A stretch of DNA of 64,000 nt from Verrucomicrobiota bacterium (GCA_013289195.1 JABDAI010000002.1:1-64000); one strand, 5' to 3'; counted from the first letter of the stretch, positions 17,310-26,608 are shown. Notes: generated by a model not told the origin, from the sequence alone. Numbers and translations are program-made.

Positions 17310-18110
17310 TTATGTGCCTGATCTTAAAAAAATTTCCAAAAAACTATCAATTTTGTTTTTGCGCAACTGGGCATATTCCCCGAATTTAATTGCCCAAAAT
17401 TGTTGATTCACATTATCGATCTGCGTAACTTGTCTTGACTCAATCGTAATAGGTAAGCCGTCAACAACATAAATGGCACCTGTCATCTCAACGGGAAATT
17501 TTGAGTGATCAATTTTAATGCAGGGTTGATCAAACAGATTGCTGTATTCATTGCAATAAAGCGCATAATTCTCAAGCTCCGCAGTTTGCTCGGAACAGGT
17601 GTATTGGGCGTCATGAGAATAGAAAGCATTAATGACACCCCCAGCCTTCAAGAAATTTACCAGAATTGGGTTTCTGTATTTGGCAAAAGATTGAGGATCG
17701 TTTAAATCTATTTCATGGAGAGCACTGCCTCCCTTTATCATTAGCGGTGTTGGCATACGTGGGGTAACAATATGGACAATGGCATTTTCGAGCATATGCC
17801 TCTGGAGAGCTCTGGTTATTGCTGATTCAATAATTCCTTGCATAGTAATATAAACTCCTCTTAAATTCTTATCGACACCACTATTTTTAGAAACGCCCTC
17901 TTTCTGAATAGTTAACCATATTGTATCAAGGCCATTTTTTAGGCTTGCAATTTCTTCCTGTGAAGAAATTGTATTTTTATCTAATTCTAATTTAGCTTGG
18001 GCTAGCTCCTGTTCTATTAGAGGATACAATAATTCAGGTAAGTTTAGAGCTGCTTGGAGCGGAAATGATATAAAACTAGAAATTAAGAGAATTACAAATC
18101 TGTGAATCAT
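17310..18110 (-). CDS. secreted protein of unknown function
   Basis: I prefer the ATG at 18110, because the protein then starts with a clean signal peptide (MIHRFVILLISSFISFPLQA, then ALN) and has 266 residues; an upstream in-frame ATG at 18152 would add 14 residues. The mature part has a helical region with charged residues (about 25-115), then a mixed region with four cysteines (QYTCSEQ, ALYCNEY, QPCIKID) that could form disulfides in the periplasm. I recognise no family. It converges with the F-box-like gene across a hairpin. Confidence 0.6.
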   Translation of the reverse strand: MIHRFVILLISSFISFPLQAALNLPELLYPLIEQELAQAKLELDKNTISSQEEIASLKNGLDTIWLTIQKEGVSKNSGVDKNLRGVYITMQGIIESAITRALQRHMLENAIVHIVTPRMPTPLMIKGGSALHEIDLNDPQSFAKYRNPILVNFLKAGGVINAFYSHDAQYTCSEQTAELENYALYCNEYSNLFDQPCIKIDHSKFPVEMTGAIYVVDGLPITIESRQVTQIDNVNQQFWAIKFGEYAQLRKNKIDSFLEIFLRSGT

Positions 18111-18296
18111 AGTATTGAAATTGTACAGATAGTGGGTACCGAGATCAAGCATTTTTCTTTTATGATCATTTAATCATTTATTTTCTGCTATATTATTCCG
18201 TAATTAGGGTTATGCAAGAACTCTATTATTAAAAACTAACGAAGCCTCTGTGTTACAATTCATTCCAGGAGCGTGTATTGTGAGTGCTTTCTCCAA

Positions 18297-20555
18297 CTAC
18301 TTACTCTTCAAATAAAGCAACCTCAAGCTATTCAAACAGACAAATACTGTAGAGCCTTCATGTGTAATTACGCCCAATGTTAAAGGCACTAATCCAAACA
18401 TTCCCACTATTACCATCACGGATATCGATAATAACGATATAGCTAAATTAATTTTAATTATTCTTTTTGCTCTCAAACTCAAGCTATAGGCGTTATAAAA
18501 ATAATCAATCCTATCATTCATTAGAACTACTTCACTTTGTTCTAATGCCGCATCACTTCCCCTAGTCCCCATTGCCACTGGGACATATGAAGCTGCAAGG
18601 CAAGGAGCATCGTTGATTCCATCTCCTACCATTGCTACTTTTTTTCCTTCCTTGGTATAATGGTCGATGATATCGACCTTATCTTTAGGTGAAAGTCCAA
18701 ATCGTACTTCTGATATTCCAATCTCCCGTCCTACGGCTTCAGCTGCTTCCCGCCTATCACCAGTGAGCATCACTGTTTTTATTCCTAGATTTTTTAATTT
18801 CTCTAGTACTGGCTTCGATTCATTTCTAATACTATCCTTGAGTAAAATTCTTCCTATCAAATCCTTATAAATCACCCATACCTCCGCATATTCTTCTGGT
18901 GCTACAGGCAAGTCCCTTGCCCACTCTGCCAAAGGTCCCAATTCTAGTAGGCTTCGTCTTCCTAATACACAGATACCTTGCTCAAAATCTCCTTGCACTC
19001 CTGATCCGGTAATTGATTTAAAATTTTCCACTTCCTTCTCCTCTATACCGTGTGCTCTGCCATAGGCTACAATCGCTTCTGCTATGGGATGCGTCGACTT
19101 CCTTTCTAAGGAATATGCCATTTCCAAAATCTCCTTCTCTCTCCCACTAGGAAAACTTTCTACCTTTTCTACCATCAAATCTCCAGTCGTCAATGTCCCC
19201 GTCTTATCAAGTGCCACTAAATCAATTTCACTTAACTTCTCTATCGCCGCTCCTCCCCTAAATAATATCCCATGCATCGCTCCCCAGGCTATCGCCGCTA
19301 ATATTGCAGAAGGTATCGAAAGTACCAATGCACATGGGCTCGCTACTACGAGCAATGCCATTGCTCTATAAAATGCCGAATAGCTTCCCTCCACATTAAC
19401 AAATGGACTTACCCCAAAACCCAACCACCATACAAAAAACATCACTGTCACCAAACTTAATACCCCATAAGTATAGGGCGTCCCAAATCTATCCGTAAAT
19501 CTCTGGCTTGGTGCTTTCAAATGCTGTGCCTCTTGAATTAAATTAATTATTTTTTGTAATGAACTCTCCCTCGCTGGCCTCATTACAATGCATTCCACTG
19601 CCCCCCATAAATTCATTGTTCCACTAGAGACGATGCCACCTATTCCTTTATTTATTGGATATGATTCCCCTGTCAATGTTGACTCGTCTACCGCTGTTGT
19701 CCCCTTCACTATCTCAGCATCTATTGGAAATAACTCTCCAGGTTTCACTAAAATTCGCATCCCTTTTTTCACCTTATCAATTGGCATCTCCTGTTCATTC
19801 CCCTTCTCATCGAGAGTCAAGGCCACTTCTGGTGCCATCTGGAAAAGACTATCTATCGCACGGCGCGTTCGGTACAATGCAAAATGCTCCAATGCTCCTG
19901 AGAGCGAAAACAAAAAGAGCAACAGTGCCCCTTCTCTCCAAGCTCCTATTGCCACTGCGCCAACCGCCACAGCTATCATCAAAAAATTGATATCCAGTTC
20001 TCCCTTGGGTATTTTATGAACCATGGCCTTAGCTGCATCCCATCCTCCCGCTACAATTGCCACTAAGTATAATACATAAGGTAACCAATTTGGCCCAATT
20101 CCCACTAAGCTCATCACATACCCCGCCAAACCACTTATTCCACATATTCCCGCATATAGTGCTAATAGACGCCAATCCTCTTCATGCGTCTTAGCTAATC
20201 TTTCTACCTCCTCCACCTCCGGCCACGGCATGTCCCTCCATTTCCAAAATATTGGCGCTGTTATACAAGTCTCCTTTTCCAATAAAATTTTTACCCCTAA
20301 TTTCTTCATTTGTAGGCCCATCGGTAACCCTTCTTCGACCTTTCCTTCTCTTGCAATCTTTTCTTCTATCGCTAGAATAGTCTCATGCAAACACTTTTTT
20401 AACTCATCTTCATTTATCTCCCCTAATGATGCAAATGATATAATCTTCTTTTCCGGATCTATCATCAGTGCTTCAATATCCGCACGCTGAGCAATAAACT
20501 TTGCCAATCCAGGTACCCAAGATTCTTCGTGATTTTTATGCACTTCATTTGACAT
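18297..20555 (-). CDS. P1B-type heavy-metal ATPase (P1B-4-like)
   Basis: Metal-transporting P-type ATPase of 752 residues. The phosphorylated Asp is D450 in DKTGTLTTGD, the membrane metal site is SPC (406-408), the actuator motif is TGES, and STHPIAEA carries the His-Pro of P1B pumps. The hinge is MVGDGINDAP. The last membrane pair holds THEGSTVFVCLNSLRLL. An SPC site combined with HEG(S/G)T is the signature of subgroup P1B-4, linked to Co, Zn or Fe export, rather than the DKG of ZntA. The N-terminal ~110 residues look like a degenerate metal-binding domain without CxxC. The coding strand is G- and A-rich, giving it codon use unlike its plus-strand neighbours. Confidence 0.85.
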   Translation of the reverse strand: MSNEVHKNHEESWVPGLAKFIAQRADIEALMIDPEKKIISFASLGEINEDELKKCLHETILAIEEKIAREGKVEEGLPMGLQMKKLGVKILLEKETCITAPIFWKWRDMPWPEVEEVERLAKTHEEDWRLLALYAGICGISGLAGYVMSLVGIGPNWLPYVLYLVAIVAGGWDAAKAMVHKIPKGELDINFLMIAVAVGAVAIGAWREGALLLFLFSLSGALEHFALYRTRRAIDSLFQMAPEVALTLDEKGNEQEMPIDKVKKGMRILVKPGELFPIDAEIVKGTTAVDESTLTGESYPINKGIGGIVSSGTMNLWGAVECIVMRPARESSLQKIINLIQEAQHLKAPSQRFTDRFGTPYTYGVLSLVTVMFFVWWLGFGVSPFVNVEGSYSAFYRAMALLVVASPCALVLSIPSAILAAIAWGAMHGILFRGGAAIEKLSEIDLVALDKTGTLTTGDLMVEKVESFPSGREKEILEMAYSLERKSTHPIAEAIVAYGRAHGIEEKEVENFKSITGSGVQGDFEQGICVLGRRSLLELGPLAEWARDLPVAPEEYAEVWVIYKDLIGRILLKDSIRNESKPVLEKLKNLGIKTVMLTGDRREAAEAVGREIGISEVRFGLSPKDKVDIIDHYTKEGKKVAMVGDGINDAPCLAASYVPVAMGTRGSDAALEQSEVVLMNDRIDYFYNAYSLSLRAKRIIKINLAISLLSISVMVIVGMFGLVPLTLGVITHEGSTVFVCLNSLRLLYLKSK

Positions 20556-20922
20556 ATACTTTTCACTCTATACATCTTTTTCCCCAAATCAAGTGGATAT
20601 AATTTATTACCTATTACTTCTTCACTCCAATAGCAATGCAATTATGCCAAAAGGCTAATTCTCTAAAAAAATAGACCACATTCGATTCACTTGTAAAATC
20701 TTTAGCGATCAAATAATTAATAAATTATAAATATTTCGATGTAATTAATTTGAATAGATATTATTTAATGCTATAATAAATTATACGAAAATATTCAATA
20801 TTTATAAGAATTATGCTAAGTGTTCCTGCAAAAAAATCCCTTTTACGAGTGTTCTTGAAAATTATAATCGTTTAATATCTTAAACCATTGCCTCATTGAT
20901 GCGATCTGCAATTTTCAAGAAC
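20556..20922. other. intergenic region, very AT-rich, with one long inverted repeat
   Basis: About 370 bp lie between exbD and the metal ATPase gene, both on the minus strand. The middle (20700-20820) is nearly all A and T. The exbD-proximal end carries the 13-bp inverted repeat listed separately. The promoter of the ATPase gene is expected near 20570-20620. No open frame of note. Confidence 0.45.
20851..20922. repeat. 13-bp perfect inverted repeat just downstream of exbD
   Basis: GTTCTTGAAAATT (20851-20863) and AATTTTCAAGAAC (20910-20922) are exact reverse complements separated by 46 bp. The right arm abuts the exbD stop codon. The loop is too long for a simple terminator. It may be a structured 3' UTR, a protein-binding pair or the ends of a tiny mobile element. 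Confidence 0.55.
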
Positions 20923-21321
20923 TTATCGCATTTGCAAACGAACTTTTTCTAAACCGGCTTTTCGTGAAGCATCCATAACGGCTGTCATATGTTTGATAGC
21001 TGTTTCTTCATCAGCAAGCACGAGAACCGATTGCTGATTATTTTCCTCAGCAGCATTGAGCAAAAACTTTTCCATTTCTTCTCTCGCAACTACTTGATTG
21101 TTATAGAAGAAAATACCTTCTGAATCGATCGCTATAGAAATTGTATCTTGGATAGTTCCGGCATCTGCAGCGTCCATTTTTGGAGGAGTGATATTTAATA
21201 GGTTAACATTACGAAACTGCATCGTCATTAATATAAAGAAAATCAAAACAATCAGTACGTCGATCAGCGGAACAATGTTGATGGAGGGTTTGGAACGCGT
21301 TTTGGGGATTAGCAGGCTCAT
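20923..21321 (-). CDS. exbD: biopolymer transport protein ExbD/TolR family
   Basis: A 132-residue inner-membrane protein. One transmembrane helix near the N-terminus (about 14-35) carries the functionally essential Asp in INIVPLIDVLIVLIFFILMT. The rest is the periplasmic domain. With the ExbB/TolQ-like protein encoded upstream it should form a proton-driven motor that energises TonB or Tol-Pal. The start overlaps the end of exbB by 4 bp (ATGA-type), so translation is coupled. No tonB or tolA is present nearby, so ExbD versus TolR remains open. Confidence 0.85.
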   Translation of the reverse strand: MSLLIPKTRSKPSINIVPLIDVLIVLIFFILMTMQFRNVNLLNITPPKMDAADAGTIQDTISIAIDSEGIFFYNNQVVAREEMEKFLLNAAEENNQQSVLVLADEETAIKHMTAVMDASRKAGLEKVRLQMR

Positions 21322-21881
21322 TTTGAATTAAGATCAAGAAGACGTTCGAGCAAAACTTCGAGCTGTGCTGCAAACATCTCAATCCTACGTCCAATATAAC
21401 TATTTCCTATTAAAGCAGGAATTGCAATAATAAGACCTATAACAGTAGTAGTAAGCGCTAAAGCAATGCCTTGAACAAAAGAACTTGGATCGGGCATTCC
21501 TGTATCTATTGAGATATGAGAAAAAACTTGAGTAAGCCCTACGACTGTTCCGAGCAGTCCAAGCAAAGGGGCTCCAGCAATTATCACATCTAAAAGAAAT
21601 AATCCCCGGGAAAGATGCGCAATTTCATAACGCGCATAGGCTTTTAGCGCGTCCGCATCCGGATTATTTTCTTTGAAAAAAATTAAGATACGTCCCGCTA
21701 CAGAATTTGAACTGCAATCTAAGTGATCAAATTTGCCAACTATTAGACGTTCTTTCAAGACTTTAGGAATGATAAAAGGGGTTCGTAAAGCAATCAATCG
21801 ATCCAATATCATATAAATAGCAACAAAAGAGCAAAGCCCTAATGGATAAATAAAAATTCCAGCACCTTCGATAAGATTCAT
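21318..21881 (-). CDS. exbB: MotA/TolQ/ExbB proton channel protein
   Basis: An inner-membrane stator of the ExbB/TolQ family. I choose the ATG at 21881 (187 residues), which starts with MNLIEGAGIFIYPLGLCSF, because it lies just after the stop of the upstream gene. A further in-frame ATG at 21926 would overlap that gene by 41 bp and add a charged leader. Three helices are visible; the conserved core GAPLLGLLGTVVGLTQVF contains the Thr/Gly-rich pore motif, and TTTVIGLIIAIPALIGNSYI the last helix. It is coupled to exbD by a 4-bp overlap. Confidence 0.85.
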   Translation of the reverse strand: MNLIEGAGIFIYPLGLCSFVAIYMILDRLIALRTPFIIPKVLKERLIVGKFDHLDCSSNSVAGRILIFFKENNPDADALKAYARYEIAHLSRGLFLLDVIIAGAPLLGLLGTVVGLTQVFSHISIDTGMPDPSSFVQGIALALTTTVIGLIIAIPALIGNSYIGRRIEMFAAQLEVLLERLLDLNSK

Positions 21882-21885
21882 ATTT

Positions 21886-23067
21886 TTAAACAAGTACTCT
21901 ATTCTTTGCACCAAGTTTGAAGGCATCTTGCAAGTCTTTTATTAAATCTTCATAATATTCTAAACCTGGCGAAAGTCTTAAAAGACCTTCTGTAATCCCC
22001 GATTCTTTTCGTAAAGCCTCTGCCACACACTTATGCGAAGTTGACCATGGATGAGAAATATTTGAAACAATGCCTCCTGAACTGTGACTGAATTGAAAAT
22101 ATTTCAAAGACTTAATAAAGAGATTTAAATCGAGAGCCTCCAAATCGACTTCAAAAGAAATCATCCCCCCAAAACTCTTTTGCTGCAACTTCGCTGTTTC
22201 ATGACCCTGTGCATTCTCAAGCCCTGGATAGTAAATATTCTTAACCAAGGGATGTGTTTTTAACATTTGAACAATTTGTCCTGCATTATATTCATGAACT
22301 TTTAAGCGCTGAGGTAATGTTTTTAACCCTCGAAGCACAAGCCAAGCATCCATCGGAGATTCCCCAAGTCCTAAAAGCGAAACCCAATATTGAAGCTCCT
22401 TCGCGAGAAATTCCGATTTAACAATAACCGCTCCAGAAATAACGTCACTGTGACCATTAAGATATTTTGTAGAAGAATAAACAACAATATCAGCACCCAG
22501 ATCTAAAGGACGCTGCCAAAAAGGAGTCATTAAAGTATTATCAACCACACAAATCGATTCAGCATAATGAGCAATTTCGACAATTGCCGCAATATCAACA
22601 ATTTTAAGTAACGCATTCGTAGGCGTTTCAATCCAAATCATCCGAGTATTAGCCTTAACAGCTTTCTTAACAGAATCGAAATCTAATAAATCTACAAATG
22701 CCGATTCTATACCAAACTTTCCCATATACTCTTTAATTAAAAGAAAAGTGCCCCCATGAACTTCTTTACCACAAATGATATGATCACCCGCTTTTAATAA
22801 AGAGAGAACTAAATGAATACTAGCATTTCCACTCACCGTAGCAAAAGCTTCTATGCCCCCTTCAATAGCACATAAATTTTCCTCAAGTGCCTTGCGGGTA
22901 GGATTGCTATAACGGGAGTATCGATATTTCGAAAGATTCTCTAAATCTTCGGAAAAAAAAGTAGCCGTCTGGTAAATAGGCGTCGAAACGGAATGGTATT
23001 GCTCATCCTTAAATACCCCCATATGGATAAGATCCGTTGCCAAATGATTAAATTTACCCTCGTCCAT
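21886..23067 (-). CDS. PLP-dependent trans-sulfuration enzyme (cystathionine gamma-synthase/beta-lyase family)
   Basis: A 393-residue fold-type I PLP enzyme of sulfur amino-acid metabolism. The PLP lysine is K201 in YSSTKYLNGHSD. The N-terminal substrate loop reads HSVSTPIYQTATF followed by YRYSRYSNPTRKALE, and the C-terminal LRLSPGLEYYEDLI is the family's conserved Ser/Gly stretch. The family includes cystathionine gamma-synthase, cystathionine gamma- and beta-lyases and methionine gamma-lyase, which cannot be told apart by eye. The stop is 4 bp before the preferred exbB start, so the three genes may be cotranscribed even though their roles differ. An amidohydrolase gene lies 34 bp upstream. 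Confidence 0.85.
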   Translation of the reverse strand: MDEGKFNHLATDLIHMGVFKDEQYHSVSTPIYQTATFFSEDLENLSKYRYSRYSNPTRKALEENLCAIEGGIEAFATVSGNASIHLVLSLLKAGDHIICGKEVHGGTFLLIKEYMGKFGIESAFVDLLDFDSVKKAVKANTRMIWIETPTNALLKIVDIAAIVEIAHYAESICVVDNTLMTPFWQRPLDLGADIVVYSSTKYLNGHSDVISGAVIVKSEFLAKELQYWVSLLGLGESPMDAWLVLRGLKTLPQRLKVHEYNAGQIVQMLKTHPLVKNIYYPGLENAQGHETAKLQQKSFGGMISFEVDLEALDLNLFIKSLKYFQFSHSSGGIVSNISHPWSTSHKCVAEALRKESGITEGLLRLSPGLEYYEDLIKDLQDAFKLGAKNRVLV

Positions 23068-23101
23068 CGATCAAATTTTTTACTTTATATTTTATACTAC
23101 A

Positions 23102-24016
23102 TCAAATCGCTTCTGTTGAAGCAAGATTATCTCCTAAAAAACTGGCAATATTTAAACCCAATATTTGCTTATATTCTTCTTCCGTCAATCGAGCTTTTTT
23201 TAGTGCATCAATTCCATCAATGAAATTCGGTTCCAATTGTTTCCTTGGGAAAACCCTTAAAGGATAGTCCGATCCAAAAAATATTTTATGACATCCCACA
23301 GCCTCAATCACTAAACGATATATTTTATCATCATAGAGCAAAGAGCTAGCAGCAGTATCATAATAAACATTTTTGAAAGTTTTTTTTACAACCGGATTGA
23401 GTTCATAGAAAGGCAATAGTCCTCCCCAATGCGCGAGAATTAACTTCAACTCCGGGTAACGCTTTGCCAGAAATAGATATTCTGATAAAGGTGATTCGAT
23501 TTTCCCCAAGTAATCATGACCTACTGGCTCAGTGACATGCATAGTAATTGGAAGATTATGCTCAATTGCCCATTCGACAATTTTAAGCCAAATAGGGTTA
23601 TCCATCGCAAAACCTTGTGCTTCCGGGAAAACCTCCCCTACCCCACATGCACCCCATTGATAGGCAGCCTTCAAATCCTCTAACGCCCTTTCTCCATCCC
23701 GGGCTTGAACGGAAACAAAAGGTATAAATCGATCTGGATGCTCTTTGAAACAACGCATATAAAATTCATTTTGCAAACGACAAGTACTTTGATGCTCCCA
23801 ATACCAACCTTGAAGAATAACTTTATCAACGCCTGCATCATCCATATCCTTTAAAAGTTTATCTGTCGTAGCCCATCCTTGAATCGATTTGCTATTTTCC
23901 TCACCCAGTACTAATTTTTTCCAATAACTTTCCTTATGACAGTCAGCCCAAAAAGTGATATCGGAAAGTATTTCTTCCGGATAATGATGAACGTGACTAT
24001 CTATAATTAATGGCAT
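23102..24016 (-). CDS. amidohydrolase-2 family metal-dependent hydrolase
   Basis: A TIM-barrel hydrolase, 304 residues from the ATG at 24016. That start places the metal-binding DSHVHHY (His8 and His10) at the N-terminus as in the family; an ATG at 24058 would add a 14-residue leader. Later conserved parts are the barrel-strand His in PITMHVTEP, the His in LILAHWGGLLPF, and the final Asp in IFFGSDYPLRVFPR. This is the pattern of PF04909 enzymes, which include decarboxylases and lactonases acting on small aromatic or dicarboxylic acids. The substrate is unknown. It lies upstream of the PLP enzyme on the same strand. Confidence 0.8.
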   Translation of the reverse strand: MPLIIDSHVHHYPEEILSDITFWADCHKESYWKKLVLGEENSKSIQGWATTDKLLKDMDDAGVDKVILQGWYWEHQSTCRLQNEFYMRCFKEHPDRFIPFVSVQARDGERALEDLKAAYQWGACGVGEVFPEAQGFAMDNPIWLKIVEWAIEHNLPITMHVTEPVGHDYLGKIESPLSEYLFLAKRYPELKLILAHWGGLLPFYELNPVVKKTFKNVYYDTAASSLLYDDKIYRLVIEAVGCHKIFFGSDYPLRVFPRKQLEPNFIDGIDALKKARLTEEEYKQILGLNIASFLGDNLASTEAI

Positions 24017-24100
24017 GGATGAAATTATTATTTTTTTTCCTTGGATGTCTAGATTCAAATAATTTAAAATTACACTAAAAAGTAATTGAAGTTTTTTTCG

Positions 24101-24152
24101 ATGGGAAAATGGGTTTATTTTTCATCTTTTTCTTATACCGAACTGAGGTTTA
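24101..24152 (+). repeat. dispersed repeat, copy C (half element)
   Basis: This 52-bp segment aligns with the right arm of the palindrome at 45306-45475. GGGTTTATTT, a T/C-rich middle and CTTATACCGAACTGAGGTTT correspond to GGGTTTATTT, CGCTTTTCTC and TGATCCGAAACTGAGGTTTT there. It lies between divergent genes, about 60 bp before the start of the P3A ATPase gene. The left arm is not recognisable. Confidence 0.55.
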
Positions 24153-24212
24153 TAGATAATGTTTCAACTTTTGTTTTGTTTTTTTTATAGCGAATAATAT
24201 ATTAAAGTTAAT

Positions 24213-26546
24213 ATGACTGCAATATCACCCCTAGGCCTTACTCAAAAAGAAGCCGAAGAAAAATTATCCCAATATGGCCTTAATGCGATAGAAGAAACTA
24301 AAAGACATCCGTTCTTTGAATTTTTAAGTAAATTTTGGGGTGCAATTCCCTGGATGCTAGAAATTATTTTCATTTTACAGCTTAGTTTAGGTAAGAGAAC
24401 TGAGGCCAGCATTACAATCTGTCTATTAATTTTTAATGCTGGGATTGGATTTATTCAGGAAAGCCGAGCACGATCAGCATTATCACTGTTGAAAAAAAAA
24501 TTACAAATAAAAACGCGCATTTTTCGCGATGGAATTTGGACCTTGATCGATGCAAAGGAAATAGTTCCCGGGGACTTAATTCGTGTTCGAATGGGTGATT
24601 TCATTCCTGCAGATATAAAGTTATTAGAAGGAACAATTCTTATCGATCGTTCTGCATTAACAGGGGAATCATTACCAGTAGAATTGACGACGAATAATAA
24701 TGCTTTTTCAGGTTCCATCGTTATCCGAGGAGAAGCAACAGGTTTAGTGATTGCAACTGGTAAACGTAGTTTCTTTGGGAAAACAGCGGCATTGGTAGGA
24801 TCTGAAAAATCAGAAAGTCACTTCGCAAAGATTGTCCTTCAAGTTGTTGAATATTTGGTTCTAATAGATATTTTATTAGTGTCGGTAATTTTAATTTATG
24901 CATCGATTACCGGAATGCCTTTATCTGAGATCCTCCCATTTTCTCTGATATTGTTAATAGCTTCCGTTCCAATTGCTTTGCCGACTACATTTACTTTAAT
25001 GAGTGCGCTGGCTTCTTTAAAATTAGCCGAAAAAGGAATTTTGGTTACCGATCTTACAGCAATAGAAGAATCTGCAGGGATGGAAGTTATTTGCTGTGAT
25101 AAAACGGGCACTTTGACACAAAACCATTTGTCATTAACTGAAATTGAACCTTTATTGCCAACCACAAAATCTGCATTGATAAGGTTTGCTGCCTTTACAT
25201 GTAATGAATCCAGTCAAGATCCCATTGATATGGCTATTTTAGCATCCTCTGCTAAACTTGGAGTTCTTGATGTTAAAAATCGTTTAAAATTTATCCCCTT
25301 CGATTCGATGACTAAACGCTCAGAAGCTCTGATCAAAGACGATGGAAGAATTATTCATATTGTTAAAGGAGCCCCTCTAGTGATTGCTTCTCTGGTAAAT
25401 GTAAATCAAAAAGATGTTTTGATTAATACTGCCAAAGAACTCGAAACTAAAGGTTATAAAGTATTAAGCGTTGCATGGGGTGGTGAAAACGATCAATTGG
25501 CACTGGCAGGTTTCTTAGCTTTTTCAGACCCTATTCGTAAAACTTCGCAAAGAACGATAGGTGATTTAAAAGAGCTCGGAATAGCTATCAAAATGGTTAC
25601 TGGTGATGCTTCAGCTACTGCCCAAAGGATTGCTCAGGAGGTTGGAATGGAATCCTCATGTGTATGCTATAAAGATGCCATATTGTCAAAAAACATTGAG
25701 GACTGCAACATATTTGCTGAGATGTTTCCAGAGGATAAGTATCATTTAATACAAGCCTTACAAAAAGAAGGTTACACTGTTGGAATGACAGGAGATGGTG
25801 TCAATGATGCGCCTGCCCTTAGGCAGGCGGATATGGGCGTAGCTATCTTTACTGCAACTGATGTAGCCAAAGCTGCTGCAAGTATGATTTTAACAAAGCC
25901 TGGACTTGGAAATTTAATTGAAGCAATTAGAACTGGAAGGGCAGTTTATAGACGAATGCTCACTTATACGCTTAATAAGGTAGTCAAAACAATTCATATC
26001 GCATTATTTCTAAGTCTTGGTCTATTATTCGAAAATGTGTTTATGACGACTCCTCATCTAGTAATGCTGTTAATTTTTGCCAATGATTTTGTTACAATGT
26101 CATTGGCAAGCGATAATGTACGGATTTCAAATAAACCATGTCGCTTTAAAATTCAATTTTTGTCTATCACTTCCTTTGTATTAGCTATATGCTGGCTTGG
26201 TTTTTCTTTCGGAGTATTTTTTATTGCAAGGGATTATTTCAAACTTTCATTACCTTCTATACAAACTTTAATATTCCTCATGTTTGTGTTTAGTGGGCTG
26301 GCAACAGTTTACTTGGTACGAACAGGTAACTATTTTTGGAAAATGGCGCCTGGTAAGCTTCTGCTAATAAGTACATGCGGCGATATTATTATTGTTAGCA
26401 TTTTAGCTCATTTCGGAATATTGATGGAACCTCTTAGTATGGACAGTATTCTTTTATTAATATTGAGTGTCTTTGTTTTTATGGCTTTTTTAGATCAAAT
26501 CAAAGTATTTCTTTTACGGCGGTTTAGCGCTAGCAAAGGATTTTGA
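24213..26546 (+). CDS. P3A-type plasma-membrane H+-ATPase
   Basis: A proton-exporting P-type ATPase of 777 residues, the family of plant and fungal plasma-membrane pumps that also occurs in some archaea and bacteria. The sequence opens with the cation-ATPase N-domain (GLTQKEAEEKLSQYGLNAIE). The phosphorylated Asp is D296 in CCDKTGTLTQNHL. The actuator motif is LTGESLPV and the hinge MTGDGVNDAPALRQADMGVA. About ten membrane helices are visible, and TM4 has SVPIALPTTFTL, typical of P3A rather than Ca or Na/K pumps. There is no long C-terminal autoinhibitory tail as in plants. It is monocistronic and preceded by a dispersed-repeat fragment. It may regulate pH or membrane potential. Confidence 0.85.
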   Translation: MTAISPLGLTQKEAEEKLSQYGLNAIEETKRHPFFEFLSKFWGAIPWMLEIIFILQLSLGKRTEASITICLLIFNAGIGFIQESRARSALSLLKKKLQIKTRIFRDGIWTLIDAKEIVPGDLIRVRMGDFIPADIKLLEGTILIDRSALTGESLPVELTTNNNAFSGSIVIRGEATGLVIATGKRSFFGKTAALVGSEKSESHFAKIVLQVVEYLVLIDILLVSVILIYASITGMPLSEILPFSLILLIASVPIALPTTFTLMSALASLKLAEKGILVTDLTAIEESAGMEVICCDKTGTLTQNHLSLTEIEPLLPTTKSALIRFAAFTCNESSQDPIDMAILASSAKLGVLDVKNRLKFIPFDSMTKRSEALIKDDGRIIHIVKGAPLVIASLVNVNQKDVLINTAKELETKGYKVLSVAWGGENDQLALAGFLAFSDPIRKTSQRTIGDLKELGIAIKMVTGDASATAQRIAQEVGMESSCVCYKDAILSKNIEDCNIFAEMFPEDKYHLIQALQKEGYTVGMTGDGVNDAPALRQADMGVAIFTATDVAKAAASMILTKPGLGNLIEAIRTGRAVYRRMLTYTLNKVVKTIHIALFLSLGLLFENVFMTTPHLVMLLIFANDFVTMSLASDNVRISNKPCRFKIQFLSITSFVLAICWLGFSFGVFFIARDYFKLSLPSIQTLIFLMFVFSGLATVYLVRTGNYFWKMAPGKLLLISTCGDIIIVSILAHFGILMEPLSMDSILLLILSVFVFMAFLDQIKVFLLRRFSASKGF

Positions 26547-26554
26547 CTATGGAA

Positions 26555-26608
26555 AGTTTTCAAAAAATTCGGGCTCGAAAGAGATTTATTTTCCGCTTTT
26601 CTCTTATT
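26555..26608 (+). repeat. dispersed repeat, copy D (internal part)
   Basis: TTCGGGCTCGAAAGAGATTT and the following CGCTTTTCTCTTATT match the inner right arm of the 45306-45475 palindrome (TTTGGGCTCAAAAAGGGTTT, CGCTTTTCTCTGATC). The CCGAAACTGAGGT end is missing. It lies between the P3A ATPase gene and the histidine kinase gene. Confidence 0.5.

Noticed and set aside
19588..20019. 143-residue frame opposite the P1B ATPase
   Set aside because: A long shadow frame caused by the skewed composition of the ATPase gene; no domain.
21882..21926. Longer N-terminus for exbB starting at 21926
   Set aside because: It would overlap the upstream PLP enzyme gene by 41 bp; the ATG at 21881 sits just after that gene's stop and begins at the conserved region.
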